Origin: Candidatus Omnitrophota bacterium | GTDB lineage: Bacteria; Omnitrophota; Gorgyraeia; Aquiviventales; Aquiviventaceae | Direction: 5' to 3' | Length of the DNA: 10,564 bases | Assembly: GCA_016206565.1 (NCBI GenBank) | Contig: JACQRG010000022.1 | Coordinates: 1-10,564, forward strand | Part shown: in pieces, positions 1 through 6,187 of the stretch | Position numbering within the stretch: the stretch's first letter is position 1 | Layout: the number at the start of each line of letters is the position of its first letter | Made by a program: the position numbers and the translations under genes | Notes under the pieces: model-generated | Databases searched by the model: none | Told to the model about the DNA's origin: nothing | The model's input: only the letters and a program-made list of their open reading frames with translations

Positions 1-416
1 CTGCCGTCGTCCTTGCTGGTGCGATCCTTGACCTCGATGGTGAAGGCCGTGGTCCCCCTGGCGAAGAACCCGATGCGGTCGTACATGCTCAAATCGGCTC
101 CCTGGGACTGGTCGGCGCCCAGAAAGGTATACCATCCATTGAAGTGCGGCGCTGGGTCAATCGAGTACGTCAGGCGCAGCGCCCCGCCCCCGGCGCGCCC
201 GAGGGCATCCTCGCGCAGCCGCTCGCTTTGGGGGCATTCGGCGCTGATGCACCACGCCTCGAATAACCCGCCCCGGGCGTTGCGATGCTGGGCGTACTGC
301 AAGGCGTCGTCAAAGTCCGCGATGACCAGCGCCTGGGAGCCTCCCGCCGGCGTCGGATGCCCGCTGATCGCCAGGAACAGCGCAACTGCGGCGGGCCACA
401 GCGTCCTACCACGCAT
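1..416 (-). CDS. Secreted protein with CIA30/carbohydrate-binding-like domain (3' part outside window)
   Basis: An open frame from the ATG at 414-416 runs without a stop to the window edge, giving 138 residues of a longer protein. Residues 1 to about 28 look like a Sec signal peptide: basic MRGR, a hydrophobic stretch around 7-18, then a small-residue region (PAGGSQA), so export is likely. The mature part starts with VIADFDD (31-37), followed by NARGG (46-50), GGALRLTYSID (77-87), FNGWYTFLG (92-100), DLSMYDRIGFFARG (98-111 region) and FTIEVKD (115-121). This order (FDD, GG, a 'LRL' strand, a W/Y-rich strand, 'YDxIxFxARG', 'xxxVKD') resembles the beta-sandwich CIA30/CBM11-like domains seen in secreted proteins; the resemblance is from memory and function is unknown. 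The start overlaps the end of yraN by 11 bases, so it is probably the last or a late member of the operon. Cys55 and Cys61 could form a disulfide in an exported protein. Confidence 0.7.
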   Translation of the reverse strand, partial: MRGRTLWPAAVALFLAISGHPTPAGGSQALVIADFDDALQYAQHRNARGGLFEAWCISAECPQSERLREDALGRAGGGALRLTYSIDPAPHFNGWYTFLGADQSQGADLSMYDRIGFFARGTTAFTIEVKDRTSKDDG

Positions 417-786
417 CCGACTCAAACGCTCCCCGCACCAGGCCCACCTGGTGCGCCCCGTCCTCGCGCCAGTCCACCGCCACCACATCGAAGCGCACCT
501 GCTGCGGCCAGGCGCGCAGCGACTGCAGGTACCACTGCGCAGCCCGGATGACGCGCCGGCGCTTCGCCGCCGTCACCGAGGCCAGCGCCCCGCCCCACTG
601 CGTGGAGCTCCTGGAGCGCACCTCGATGAAGCACAGCGCCGGGCCCTCCCAGGCGATGACGTCGAGCTCCCCCACGGGATAGCGCACGTTGGTGCGCTCG
701 ATGACATACCCCTGCCGCTCCAAGTACCGGCAAGCCAGCGTTTCGGCGGCCTGGCCCTGCGCGCCGCTAGGCGAGAGCGCGCGCAT
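406..786 (-). CDS. yraN: YraN family protein (UPF0102, endonuclease-like fold)
   Basis: This 126-residue protein has the full pattern of the UPF0102/YraN family: G-x-x-A-E-x-x-A-x-x-YL near residues 11-22, GY (26-27), N-x-R-x-x-x-GELDVIA (33-45), CFIEVRSR (52-59), Lys75 in the AAK helix, and RFDVV (98-102). Glu40, Asp42, Glu55 and Arg57 occupy the positions of a PD-(D/E)XK-type nuclease centre; Arg for Lys in 'EVR' also occurs in E. coli YraN and is not a defect. The cellular role of the family is not firmly established, although a DNA-processing role is suspected. The ATG at 784-786 lies 20 bases inside the end of rnhB and has a GGAGG six bases upstream, so the start is well supported. Being next to rnhB is a common arrangement. 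The TAG at 406-408 overlaps the next gene's start. Confidence 0.92.
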   Translation of the reverse strand: MRALSPSGAQGQAAETLACRYLERQGYVIERTNVRYPVGELDVIAWEGPALCFIEVRSRSSTQWGGALASVTAAKRRRVIRAAQWYLQSLRAWPQQVRFDVVAVDWREDGAHQVGLVRGAFESDAW

Positions 787-1438
787 CCGCTTCCTCCGCG
801 ACCGGCCTGAAGCTGAGCCGATGCAGCGGCGAGGGCCCCCACCGGCGCAGCTGCGCTAGATGCAGCGCGGTGCCGTATCCCTTATGCCGGGCAAACGCGT
901 ACTGCGGGTAGAGGGTGTGGTAGAAGACCATCAGCTCGTCGCGCACGACCTTGGCGATGATGGACGCGCACGCGATGGCATAGCTGCGCCGGTCTCCGGC
1001 GATGATGGCCCGGCAGGGCACCCCCAGCCGGGGCGCGATGGCGCCATCCACCAGGACGAGGTCCGGGGCGTTCGGCAGGGCCTCCACGGCGCGCCGCATG
1101 GCCAGCAGGCTGGCGCGCAGGATGTCGTGGCTGTCAATCTCGTCGGCGCTGAGGATGCCGACCCCCACCTCGGCGCGCGCCAGGATGATGCCGGCGGCGC
1201 GCTCGCGCTGGCCAGGGGTCAGCCGCTTGGAATCGTCAATGCGCACCGGCAAGGGCTCCGGGTTGACGAGCACGACGGCGCTGGCCACCACCGGGCCGGC
1301 CCAGGGGCCGCGCCCGGCCTCATCCACGCCGGCCAGGCGCCGGAACCCCTCGGCGCGCGCCGCGCGGTCAGGACTGCGCGGATCGTCCGCCGGCTGCGGC
1401 AGCCTGCGGGGGGATGGTTTCGGCGTGCTCAGGCCCAC
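767..1438 (-). CDS. rnhB: Ribonuclease HII
   Basis: RNase HII cleaves the RNA strand of RNA-DNA hybrids and nicks at single ribonucleotides embedded in DNA, starting ribonucleotide excision repair in the cytoplasm. The 223-residue product has all family blocks: VDEAGRGPWAGPVVA (38-52) with Asp39 and Glu40, DDSKRL (68-73), HDILRASLLAM (104-114), LVDGA (129-133) with Asp131, GDRRSYAIACASIIAKVVRD (148-167) with Asp167, and HKGYGT (185-190) followed by H-R-L-S-F. The four metal-binding carboxylates are therefore present. The start is a GTG at 1436-1438; it is the only ATG/GTG/TTG between the upstream in-frame stop (1454-1456) and the first catalytic block. It puts the first 23 or so codons on top of the 3' end of rplS in another frame. 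No clear Shine-Dalgarno precedes it, so coupling to rplS translation is likely. The first ~30 residues are Pro/Arg-rich and poorly conserved. Confidence 0.95.
   Translation of the reverse strand: MGLSTPKPSPRRLPQPADDPRSPDRAARAEGFRRLAGVDEAGRGPWAGPVVASAVVLVNPEPLPVRIDDSKRLTPGQRERAAGIILARAEVGVGILSADEIDSHDILRASLLAMRRAVEALPNAPDLVLVDGAIAPRLGVPCRAIIAGDRRSYAIACASIIAKVVRDELMVFYHTLYPQYAFARHKGYGTALHLAQLRRWGPSPLHRLSFRPVAEEADARALA
793..797 (-). promoter_or_regulatory. Shine-Dalgarno of yraN
   Basis: The minus strand reads GGAGG here, six bases before the yraN ATG (784-786). It lies inside the 3' end of rnhB, so yraN is translated from within the upstream coding region. Confidence 0.85.
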
Positions 1439-1802
1439 CAGATGAGGGTACGGTCACGGCGCTTTCCTGGGCGGTGGCCAGGCGCGTGCGTTTGACCACT
1501 CGCCGCAAGAAGTAGAGCCGGCTGCGCCGCGTGCTGCCGCGGCGCAGCACCTCGACCCGCTCGATGACCGGAGCATCCATGGGAAACACGCGCTCGACAC
1601 CTTCCCCATGGGTCACCCGGCGCACCGTGAAGGTTTTTGACGATCCCCGCCCGGCGCAGCGAATCACCACGCCTTCAAACTGTCCGAGCCGCTCCTTGCC
1701 CTGCTCCAGAATCCTGAACCAGACCCGCACGTCGTCTCCCGGGCCGAACGCCGTCTTTGCGATCTGGCGGAGGGTGGGGTGAATGCGCTTGCGCCAATCC
1801 AT
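1368..1802 (-). CDS. rplS: 50S ribosomal protein L19
   Basis: L19 is a structural protein of the large ribosomal subunit near the contact with the 30S subunit. From the ATG at 1800-1802 the product is 144 residues and shows the family core: FGPGDDVRVWFRI near the start, LGQFEGVVIRC, SSKTFTVRRVTHGEGVERVFPMDAP, and the 'RRGSTRRSRLYFLR' segment with VKRTR after it. I chose this ATG because it follows the trmD stop and has GAGGG eight bases upstream; a longer frame back to 1901 would lie inside trmD. Usual L19 is about 115 residues, so this one has a C-terminal tail of about 30 residues rich in Ala, Ser, Gly and Pro with no recognised motif. That tail overlaps the start of rnhB by 71 bases. Order trmD-rplS-rnhB is standard. 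Confidence 0.95.
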   Translation of the reverse strand: MDWRKRIHPTLRQIAKTAFGPGDDVRVWFRILEQGKERLGQFEGVVIRCAGRGSSKTFTVRRVTHGEGVERVFPMDAPVIERVEVLRRGSTRRSRLYFLRRVVKRTRLATAQESAVTVPSSGGPEHAETIPPQAAAAGGRSAQS

Positions 1803-1810
1803 CTTCGTCG

Positions 1811-1815
1811 CCCTC
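1811..1815 (-). promoter_or_regulatory. Shine-Dalgarno of rplS
   Basis: GAGGG on the minus strand, eight bases before the rplS ATG and overlapping the trmD TGA stop (1814-1816). It decides the rplS start in favour of 1802 and suggests reinitiation after trmD. Confidence 0.75.
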
Positions 1816-2539
1816 ACTCGTAGGACGGCCGCCGCGTCCGCGCCTTGATCAGATCCGGCCGGAGGGCCATCGTTTTTGTCACGCCTTGCAGTTTCCGCCA
1901 CCGCGCGATGCGGGCATGGTCGCCCGAACGCAAGACGTCCGGCACCGCCATGCCGCGGAATACCAGCGGCCGGGTATAATGCGGGTATTCCAACAAGCCG
2001 TCGGCGAATGATTCCTCGGTGACGGCGTCTTGATGGCCGATGACGCCTGGGATAAACCGCGCCAGCCCGTCCACGACGACCAGCGCCGGCAGCTCGCCGC
2101 CGGTCAGCACGTAGTCGCCGATGGACACCGAGCGATGCGCCAATCCCAGCCGGACCCGCTCGTCCACGCCCTCATAGTGGCCGCAGATGACGGTCAGGTG
2201 CCGCCGGGCGGCCAGCTCCTGGGCCAGGGCCGGCGAAAAGGGCTCGCCCTGGGGGCTCATGAGCAGCGTCTCGCAGGCGCCCGCATCGGCCCGATGCCCG
2301 GCGCAGGCGCGTCGGCGGATCGCCTCCACGCACTCGAAGATCGGCTCGGGCCGCATGACCATGCCCGGCCCGCCGCCGTACGGCCGGTCGTCCACCGTCC
2401 GGCGCTTGTCGTGGGTGTAGTCGCGCAGATTATGGACGCGGACCTGCAGCCGCCGGCTCTTCTGCGCGCGGCCCAGCAGCGACGCGCCCAGCACGGCGGA
2501 CACCATGTCGGGAAAGATCGTCACGATGTCCACCCGCAT
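1814..2539 (-). CDS. trmD: tRNA (guanine-37-N1)-methyltransferase TrmD
   Basis: TrmD transfers a methyl group from S-adenosylmethionine to N1 of G37, 3' of the anticodon, in tRNAs reading CNN/CGG-type codons, which prevents +1 frameshifting. The 241-residue product (E. coli 255) has the trefoil-knot SPOUT motifs: DDRPYGGGPGMV (50-61), MSPQGE (94-99), CGHYEGVDERV (119-129), SIGDYVLTGGELPAL (139-153), RFIPGV (161-166) and the GLLEYPHYTRP stretch from about 181. Arg161 matches E. coli Arg154. The residue matching catalytic Asp169 of E. coli is Glu176 (in TEESF), a conservative change discussed as a finding. The ATG at 2537-2539 is only three bases after the rpsP stop, with a weak AAGG further upstream. 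RimM, normally encoded just before trmD, is absent from this position. Confidence 0.97.
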   Translation of the reverse strand: MRVDIVTIFPDMVSAVLGASLLGRAQKSRRLQVRVHNLRDYTHDKRRTVDDRPYGGGPGMVMRPEPIFECVEAIRRRACAGHRADAGACETLLMSPQGEPFSPALAQELAARRHLTVICGHYEGVDERVRLGLAHRSVSIGDYVLTGGELPALVVVDGLARFIPGVIGHQDAVTEESFADGLLEYPHYTRPLVFRGMAVPDVLRSGDHARIARWRKLQGVTKTMALRPDLIKARTRRPSYE

Positions 2540-2542
2540 GGA

Positions 2543-2785
2543 TCATGCCTTGCGCGCGTACCGCTTGACGAGGTGGGCGACCGCGTCCGAAACCTGCGCC
2601 CCGGAGGACGTCCAGAACACCAGCCGCGGCTCGTTGAGCGAGAAGAGCGGCGGCTCCCGGGAGGGGTCGTAGTGCCCCAGGATCTCCAGGACGCGGCCGC
2701 GCTGGGCATGCCGGCGGTCCGCCACCACGATGCGGTGGTGCGGCGTCTTCTTCGTCCCGCGCCGCTGCAGCCGAATGACGACCAT
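2543..2785 (-). CDS. rpsP: 30S ribosomal protein S16
   Basis: S16 is a small-subunit protein needed for 30S assembly. The 80-residue product is of usual length and follows the family pattern: MVVIRLQRRGTKKTPHHRIVVADRR at the start (the family has M-V-x-IRL-x-R-x-G-x-K-x-x-P-x-YRIVVAD-x-R), then LEILGHYDP and WTSSGAQVSDAV. The ATG at 2783-2785 has AAGGAG ten bases upstream at the end of murA, six bases beyond the murA stop. It leads the rpsP-trmD-rplS-rnhB cluster. Since it follows murA by six bases, this cluster is probably cotranscribed with murA rather than having its own promoter. Confidence 0.97.
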   Translation of the reverse strand: MVVIRLQRRGTKKTPHHRIVVADRRHAQRGRVLEILGHYDPSREPPLFSLNEPRLVFWTSSGAQVSDAVAHLVKRYARKA

Positions 2786-2791
2786 CTTCGC

Positions 2792-4063
2792 TTAGCTCCT
2801 TCCTGCTCGGACGCGGCGGATCCGCGCCCCCAAGCGCACGAGTTGCTCTTCCAAATTCTGGTAGCCGCGCTGCAGGTGCTCGATCCCCTGCAGCTCGGTC
2901 TGGTGCTCGGCCGCCAACCCCGCCAGCAGCAGTGCGGCCGCCGCGCGAAGGTCCGAGCCCACCACCGGGGCGCCCGAGAGCCGGCCGACCCCCTTGACGA
3001 TGGCGGTCGCCCCTTGCCGCACGATCGAGGCGCCCATGCGGTTGAGCTCCGCCACGTGCATGAACCGGTCCGGGTAGACCTTCTCGGTCAGCACGCTGGT
3101 GCCGCGCGCGACGGCCAGCAGGGCCATCATGGGCGCCTGCAGGTCGGTCGGAAACCCCGGATACGGCAGCGTCGTCACGTCCACCGCCTGAATCGGCTCG
3201 CCCGCCTTGATGCGCAGCGCGCCGTTGAGCTTCTCGATCGAGACGTTCGCCTCGGCCAGCTTGTCAATCACGGCGCCGAGATGGTCGGCCCGCGCGCCCT
3301 CCACCATCACCTCCCCGCCCATCAGGGCGGCGGCGATCAGCAGCGTGCCGGCCTCGATGCGGTCCGGGATGATCCGGTATCGCGCGCCGCGCAGACCCCG
3401 CACCCCTTCGACGCGGACGACCGGGCTGCCGTGCCCCTCGATGCGCGCGCCCATCTGGATCAGGCAATGGGCCAGATCCACCACCTCGGGCTCGCACGCG
3501 GCTTGCTCGATGATGGTCACGCCGTCGGCCAGCGAGGCGGCCATCATGACGTTGCCGGTCGCCAGCACCGAGGAGCCGTGCGTGCCGCCGAGCGAAATCT
3601 TCGCCCCCTGCAGCCGCGGCGCGCTTGCAACGAGGTAGCCGTGCTCAATCGCGATCTTGGCCCCGAGCGCCTGGAGCCCCTTGACGTGCAAATCCACGGG
3701 CCGCGAGCCGATCACGCAGCCGCCGGGCATCGCCACTTGCGCTTTGCCCTGCCGGGCCAGCAGCGGCCCGAGCACGCAAATGGATGCGCGCATCCGGCTG
3801 ACCAGCTCGTAGGAGGCGAGGGTTCCCGCGAACCGGCCCGGCTCGATGGTCAGCCGGTCCCCCACCAGCGTCGCTCCGACGCCCAGCCGCCGGAGGATCT
3901 CCAGCATCGTCAGGACGTCGGTCACGCGCGGGACCCGCTCGATGACTGACGGCTCCGGCGAGAGCAGGCACGCCGCCATGATCGGCAGGACGGCGTTCTT
4001 CGCGCCGTTGACCGTGCACGCACCCTGCACCGGGCCGCTGCGCTGCACCAGGAGCTTATCCAT
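2792..4063 (-). CDS. murA: UDP-N-acetylglucosamine 1-carboxyvinyltransferase MurA
   Basis: MurA performs the first committed step of peptidoglycan synthesis in the cytoplasm, moving enolpyruvate from phosphoenolpyruvate to UDP-GlcNAc. The 423-residue product is full length. Seen in order: NGAKNAVLPIMAA (19-31) with Lys22 and Asn23, the active-site loop PGGCVIGSRPVDLH (113-126) with Cys116, HGSSVLATGNVMMAA (162-176), YPGFPTDLQAPMMAL (301-315) with the catalytic Asp307, DRFMHVAELNRMGA (332-345), and GSDLRAAAAL (369-378). Cys116 is the residue alkylated by fosfomycin; its presence predicts a sensitive-type enzyme (inference). The ATG at 4061-4063 overlaps the end of prmC by eight bases and no clear Shine-Dalgarno is visible, so translation is probably coupled to prmC. 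The link of murA to prfA-prmC is not functional in an obvious way but recurs in some uncultured phyla. Confidence 0.97.
   Translation of the reverse strand: MDKLLVQRSGPVQGACTVNGAKNAVLPIMAACLLSPEPSVIERVPRVTDVLTMLEILRRLGVGATLVGDRLTIEPGRFAGTLASYELVSRMRASICVLGPLLARQGKAQVAMPGGCVIGSRPVDLHVKGLQALGAKIAIEHGYLVASAPRLQGAKISLGGTHGSSVLATGNVMMAASLADGVTIIEQAACEPEVVDLAHCLIQMGARIEGHGSPVVRVEGVRGLRGARYRIIPDRIEAGTLLIAAALMGGEVMVEGARADHLGAVIDKLAEANVSIEKLNGALRIKAGEPIQAVDVTTLPYPGFPTDLQAPMMALLAVARGTSVLTEKVYPDRFMHVAELNRMGASIVRQGATAIVKGVGRLSGAPVVGSDLRAAAALLLAGLAAEHQTELQGIEHLQRGYQNLEEQLVRLGARIRRVRAGRS
2796..2801 (-). promoter_or_regulatory. Shine-Dalgarno of rpsP
   Basis: AAGGAG on the minus strand, ten bases before the rpsP ATG and within the last codons of murA. 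Confidence 0.7.
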
Positions 4064-5006
4064 GCGTGATCAGCACGCCGCGCGGCCGCCCGGCCAGATC
4101 CTGAATGGTCTCAACCGCGCGGGCCCATGCGGTGCGCGCGGCGGCGCGCGCCAGCGGCTGCGCCTGCGCCTCGCCGCATTCCATCGCGAGCAGGCCGCCG
4201 CGCTCCAGCAAGGCCCCCGCCTGCGCGAGCACCTCCAGCGGCTCCCGCAAGCCATCCGGACCGCCATCGAGGCTCAACGGGGGCTCCTGCCGCACGTCCA
4301 ACGGCAGCCGCCCAACCTCGGCGCTCGGCACGTAGGGAGGGTTCGACACGATGACGTCATACCGCCCTGCCAACGCCTCGGCCCATCGGCCCTGGACCAG
4401 CAGCACGCGGGAGGCCACCCCATGCTCCAGCGCGTTGCGCCGGGCGACGTGCAATGCCGTCCATGATAGCTCAACTCCGACGATGAGACAAGCCGGAAGA
4501 CGCCTCGCTAGGGTAATCGCGATGCAGCCGCTGCCGGTGCCCAGATCCAATATCCGGATTCGCTCAGGGCTCTGGGATCGGGGCTGGGGGCAGCGTTTGA
4601 GCACGGCCTCGACGAGCGCCTCGGTTTCCGGACGGGGGATGAACACGCCGGGCTGCACCGCGAAGCGCGCGCCGAAAAACTCGGCCTCTCCCAGCAGGTA
4701 CTGCAGCGGCGCTCCGGCCGCGCGCGCCTGCACCTGGGAGAAGAAGCGCTCCAGCACCTGTGCCGGCAGGACTCCTTCTTCTATATAGAGCTCCAGCGGC
4801 CGCACGCCCGCCAGCCGGCCCAGCAGCCACTCGGCTTCGCGCCGCGCATTGTCAAGCCCTCGCTCCTCAAGATATCGTACGCCCTCTCGTAGCACCTCAC
4901 GCACAGAGGGCGCACCGTCTAGCGTGGAGCGTTTAGCGTGGAGCGTAGAGGGTGAGGCGTGTTGCCCCTCCACGCTATCCGCTATACGCTCTACGCTAGC
5001 CGTCAT
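4056..5006 (-). CDS. prmC: Release factor glutamine methyltransferase PrmC (N5-glutamine)
   Basis: PrmC methylates the glutamine of the GGQ motif of class I release factors, which raises peptide-release activity; its substrate RF1 is encoded directly upstream. The product is 316 residues against about 280 in the family. Conserved parts: an N-terminal helical domain (about 35-115), IPRPETE (123-129), the SAM-binding ILDLGTGSG (152-160), and the catalytic NPPY (222-225) in VSNPPYVPS. The extra length is at the N-terminus: residues 1 to about 33 are encoded by a heptamer-repeat palindrome (4920-5003) and resemble no PrmC. The ATG at 5004-5006 shares ATGA with the prfA stop, which argues that the long form is really translated. 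The alternative is a GTG at 4902-4904, giving a start VREVLREGVRYLEERG that fits the family but has no Shine-Dalgarno. I keep the longer form with that caveat. Confidence 0.95.
   Translation of the reverse strand: MTASVERIADSVEGQHASPSTLHAKRSTLDGAPSVREVLREGVRYLEERGLDNARREAEWLLGRLAGVRPLELYIEEGVLPAQVLERFFSQVQARAAGAPLQYLLGEAEFFGARFAVQPGVFIPRPETEALVEAVLKRCPQPRSQSPERIRILDLGTGSGCIAITLARRLPACLIVGVELSWTALHVARRNALEHGVASRVLLVQGRWAEALAGRYDVIVSNPPYVPSAEVGRLPLDVRQEPPLSLDGGPDGLREPLEVLAQAGALLERGGLLAMECGEAQAQPLARAAARTAWARAVETIQDLAGRPRGVLITHG
4920..5003. repeat. Heptamer-repeat palindrome inside the 5' end of prmC
   Basis: On the plus strand, 4920-4961 is six 7-base units (TAGCGTG at 4920 and 4934, GAGCGTT at 4927, GAGCGTA at 4941, then two more diverged units). 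After a spacer near 4962-4968, the complementary units follow at 4969, 4976 (TATCCGC), 4983 (TATACGC), 4990 (TCTACGC) and 4997. The arms form an imperfect stem of roughly 33 pairs. The element has no stop codon in the prmC frame and is read as the first ~30 codons. It ends exactly at the prfA/prmC ATGA junction. Confidence 0.9.
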
Positions 5007-6103
5007 TCCTTTGTTCCGCTCAGTTGCTTTGAGCGCTCCTGCGCAAGCAGGGCCTGCGTGAACTCGGAAAACTCGCCGTCCATCACCGCGTCGAGCTGGT
5101 GCACGGTGACGCCGACGCGGTGGTCGGTCACGCGCCGGTCGGGAAAATTGTACGTGCGGACCTTCTCGCTGCGCTCGCCGCTGCCCACCTGCTGGCGGCG
5201 GGAGGACGCGATGGCCTGCCGCTTCGAATGCTGCAGCTGGTCCAGCAGGCGGGCGCGCAGCACGCGCATCGCCTTCTCCTTGTTGCGCAGCTGGCTGCGC
5301 TCGTCCTGGCAGGTCACGACTAGTCCGGTCGGGATATGGCGGATGCGCACGGCCGAATCCGTGGTGTTCACACCCTGCCCGCCGGGCCCTGAGGCGCGAT
5401 AGACGTCAATCTGCAGGTCCTTTGCCGGAAGGGGCGGCAGCTCCACCTCTTCCGGCTCGGGCAGCACGGCCACGGTCACCGTTGAGGTGTGGATGCGCCC
5501 TTGCGCCTCGGTCGCCGGGACGCGCTGGACCCGGTGCACGCCGCTTTCGAACTTGAACCGCTCCCATGCGCCCCGCCCCTTGACCGCGAAGGCGATCTCC
5601 TTGAAGCCTCCGGCCTCGCTGGGCTGGCCTTCCATGAGCTCGGTCGTCAGCCCGCAGCGCGACGCATACTTGGCGTAGGCGCGGAACAGGTCCCCGGCGA
5701 AGAGGCTGGCCTCCAGCCCGCCGGTGCCGGCGCGGATTTCCACGATGAGCGGCCGCTCGGGGCTGCGGTGCTGCTCCAGCCAATACTGCTGCAGCTGCGC
5801 GAGCAGCTCGCCCTGCTGCAGCCGAAGTGCGACCGCCTCCTCCCTGGCTAGCTGGCGCATCTCCAGGTCGCCCTGGGCGTGGAGCAGCGCCTCGGCCTCA
5901 GCCGCCTCGCGGTCCATGCGCAGGTAGGTCCGGTAGCTCGTCACCACCTCGCGCAGGTCGGAGAGCTCCTTCGAGAGCTGCTGGTAGGCCTTGGGATCCG
6001 CCTGCCCCTGGCCGGCGGCCTGCGCGGCCTGGTGCTCCAGCTCGTCGTAGCGGCGCTCCAGGCGGGCCATGGCTTCCAGGAGCTGGTCTTGAGGAAGTCG
6101 CAT
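5003..6103 (-). CDS. prfA: Peptide chain release factor 1
   Basis: RF1 recognises UAA and UAG stop codons in the ribosomal A site and triggers peptidyl-tRNA hydrolysis. The 366-residue product has the coiled N-terminal domain (to about 110), EIRAGTGGLEASLFAGDL (122-139), HRVQRVPATEAQGRIHTST (190-208) with the PAT (196-198) codon-reading tripeptide that marks RF1 rather than RF2, and SGPGGQGVNTTDSAVRI (238-254) with GGQ at 241-243. QLRNKEKAM and NFPDRRVTDHR complete the pattern. The ATG at 6101-6103 gives a family-like N-terminus, but the bases before it are pyrimidine-rich (TTTCCTG) with no Shine-Dalgarno, and a heptamer palindrome starts seven bases upstream. An inner ATG at 6068-6070 has a weak GGAAG and would drop 11 residues. 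Its TGA overlaps the prmC ATG. Confidence 0.97.
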   Translation of the reverse strand: MRLPQDQLLEAMARLERRYDELEHQAAQAAGQGQADPKAYQQLSKELSDLREVVTSYRTYLRMDREAAEAEALLHAQGDLEMRQLAREEAVALRLQQGELLAQLQQYWLEQHRSPERPLIVEIRAGTGGLEASLFAGDLFRAYAKYASRCGLTTELMEGQPSEAGGFKEIAFAVKGRGAWERFKFESGVHRVQRVPATEAQGRIHTSTVTVAVLPEPEEVELPPLPAKDLQIDVYRASGPGGQGVNTTDSAVRIRHIPTGLVVTCQDERSQLRNKEKAMRVLRARLLDQLQHSKRQAIASSRRQQVGSGERSEKVRTYNFPDRRVTDHRVGVTVHQLDAVMDGEFSEFTQALLAQERSKQLSGTKE

Positions 6104-6110
6104 CAGGAAA

Positions 6111-6187
6111 GTGCGGATTGCGGAGTTCGGAGTGTGGAGTGATGCTCGGTTCTTAATTCCGCATTCCGCACTCTACACTCCGCATTG
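6111..6187. repeat. Heptamer-repeat palindrome between rpmE and prfA
   Basis: Plus-strand units of seven bases: GTGCGGA (6111), TTGCGGA (6118), GTTCGGA (6125), GTGTGGA (6132) and a partial unit at 6139. A spacer of about 15 bases follows, then complementary units ATTCCGC (6156 and 6163), ACTCTAC (6170), ACTCCGC (6177) and a partial one to 6187. The arms pair imperfectly over about 30 bases. It fills the rpmE-prfA gap (6104-6187) almost completely, touching the rpmE stop on one side and lying seven bases from the prfA start on the other. No T-run follows the stem, so it is not a classical intrinsic terminator. Confidence 0.92.

Noticed and set aside
661..690. Loss of the active-site Lys in YraN (EVR instead of EVK)
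   Set aside because: Arg at this position is normal in many family members, including E. coli YraN.
1803..1901. Longer L19 start at 1901
   Set aside because: It would overlap trmD by 88 bases and add 33 non-conserved residues; the ATG at 1802 has a Shine-Dalgarno and fits the family.
3700..3730. Possible fosfomycin-resistant MurA (Cys to Asp)
   Set aside because: The loop reads PGGCVIGSRPVDLH, so the Cys is present.
2030..3949. A 639-residue open frame on the plus strand
   Set aside because: It lies opposite murA, rpsP and trmD, which are certain. The product is rich in His, Arg, Ala and Pro with no recognisable domain, as expected for the shadow of GC-rich coding DNA.
4920..5003. CRISPR array for the repeat elements
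   Set aside because: Units are 7-8 bases without unique spacers and are arranged as inverted arms; no cas genes are present.
6111..6187. Intrinsic (Rho-independent) terminators for the palindromes
   Set aside because: No T-run follows any of the stems on the minus strand, and the downstream genes appear to depend on readthrough.
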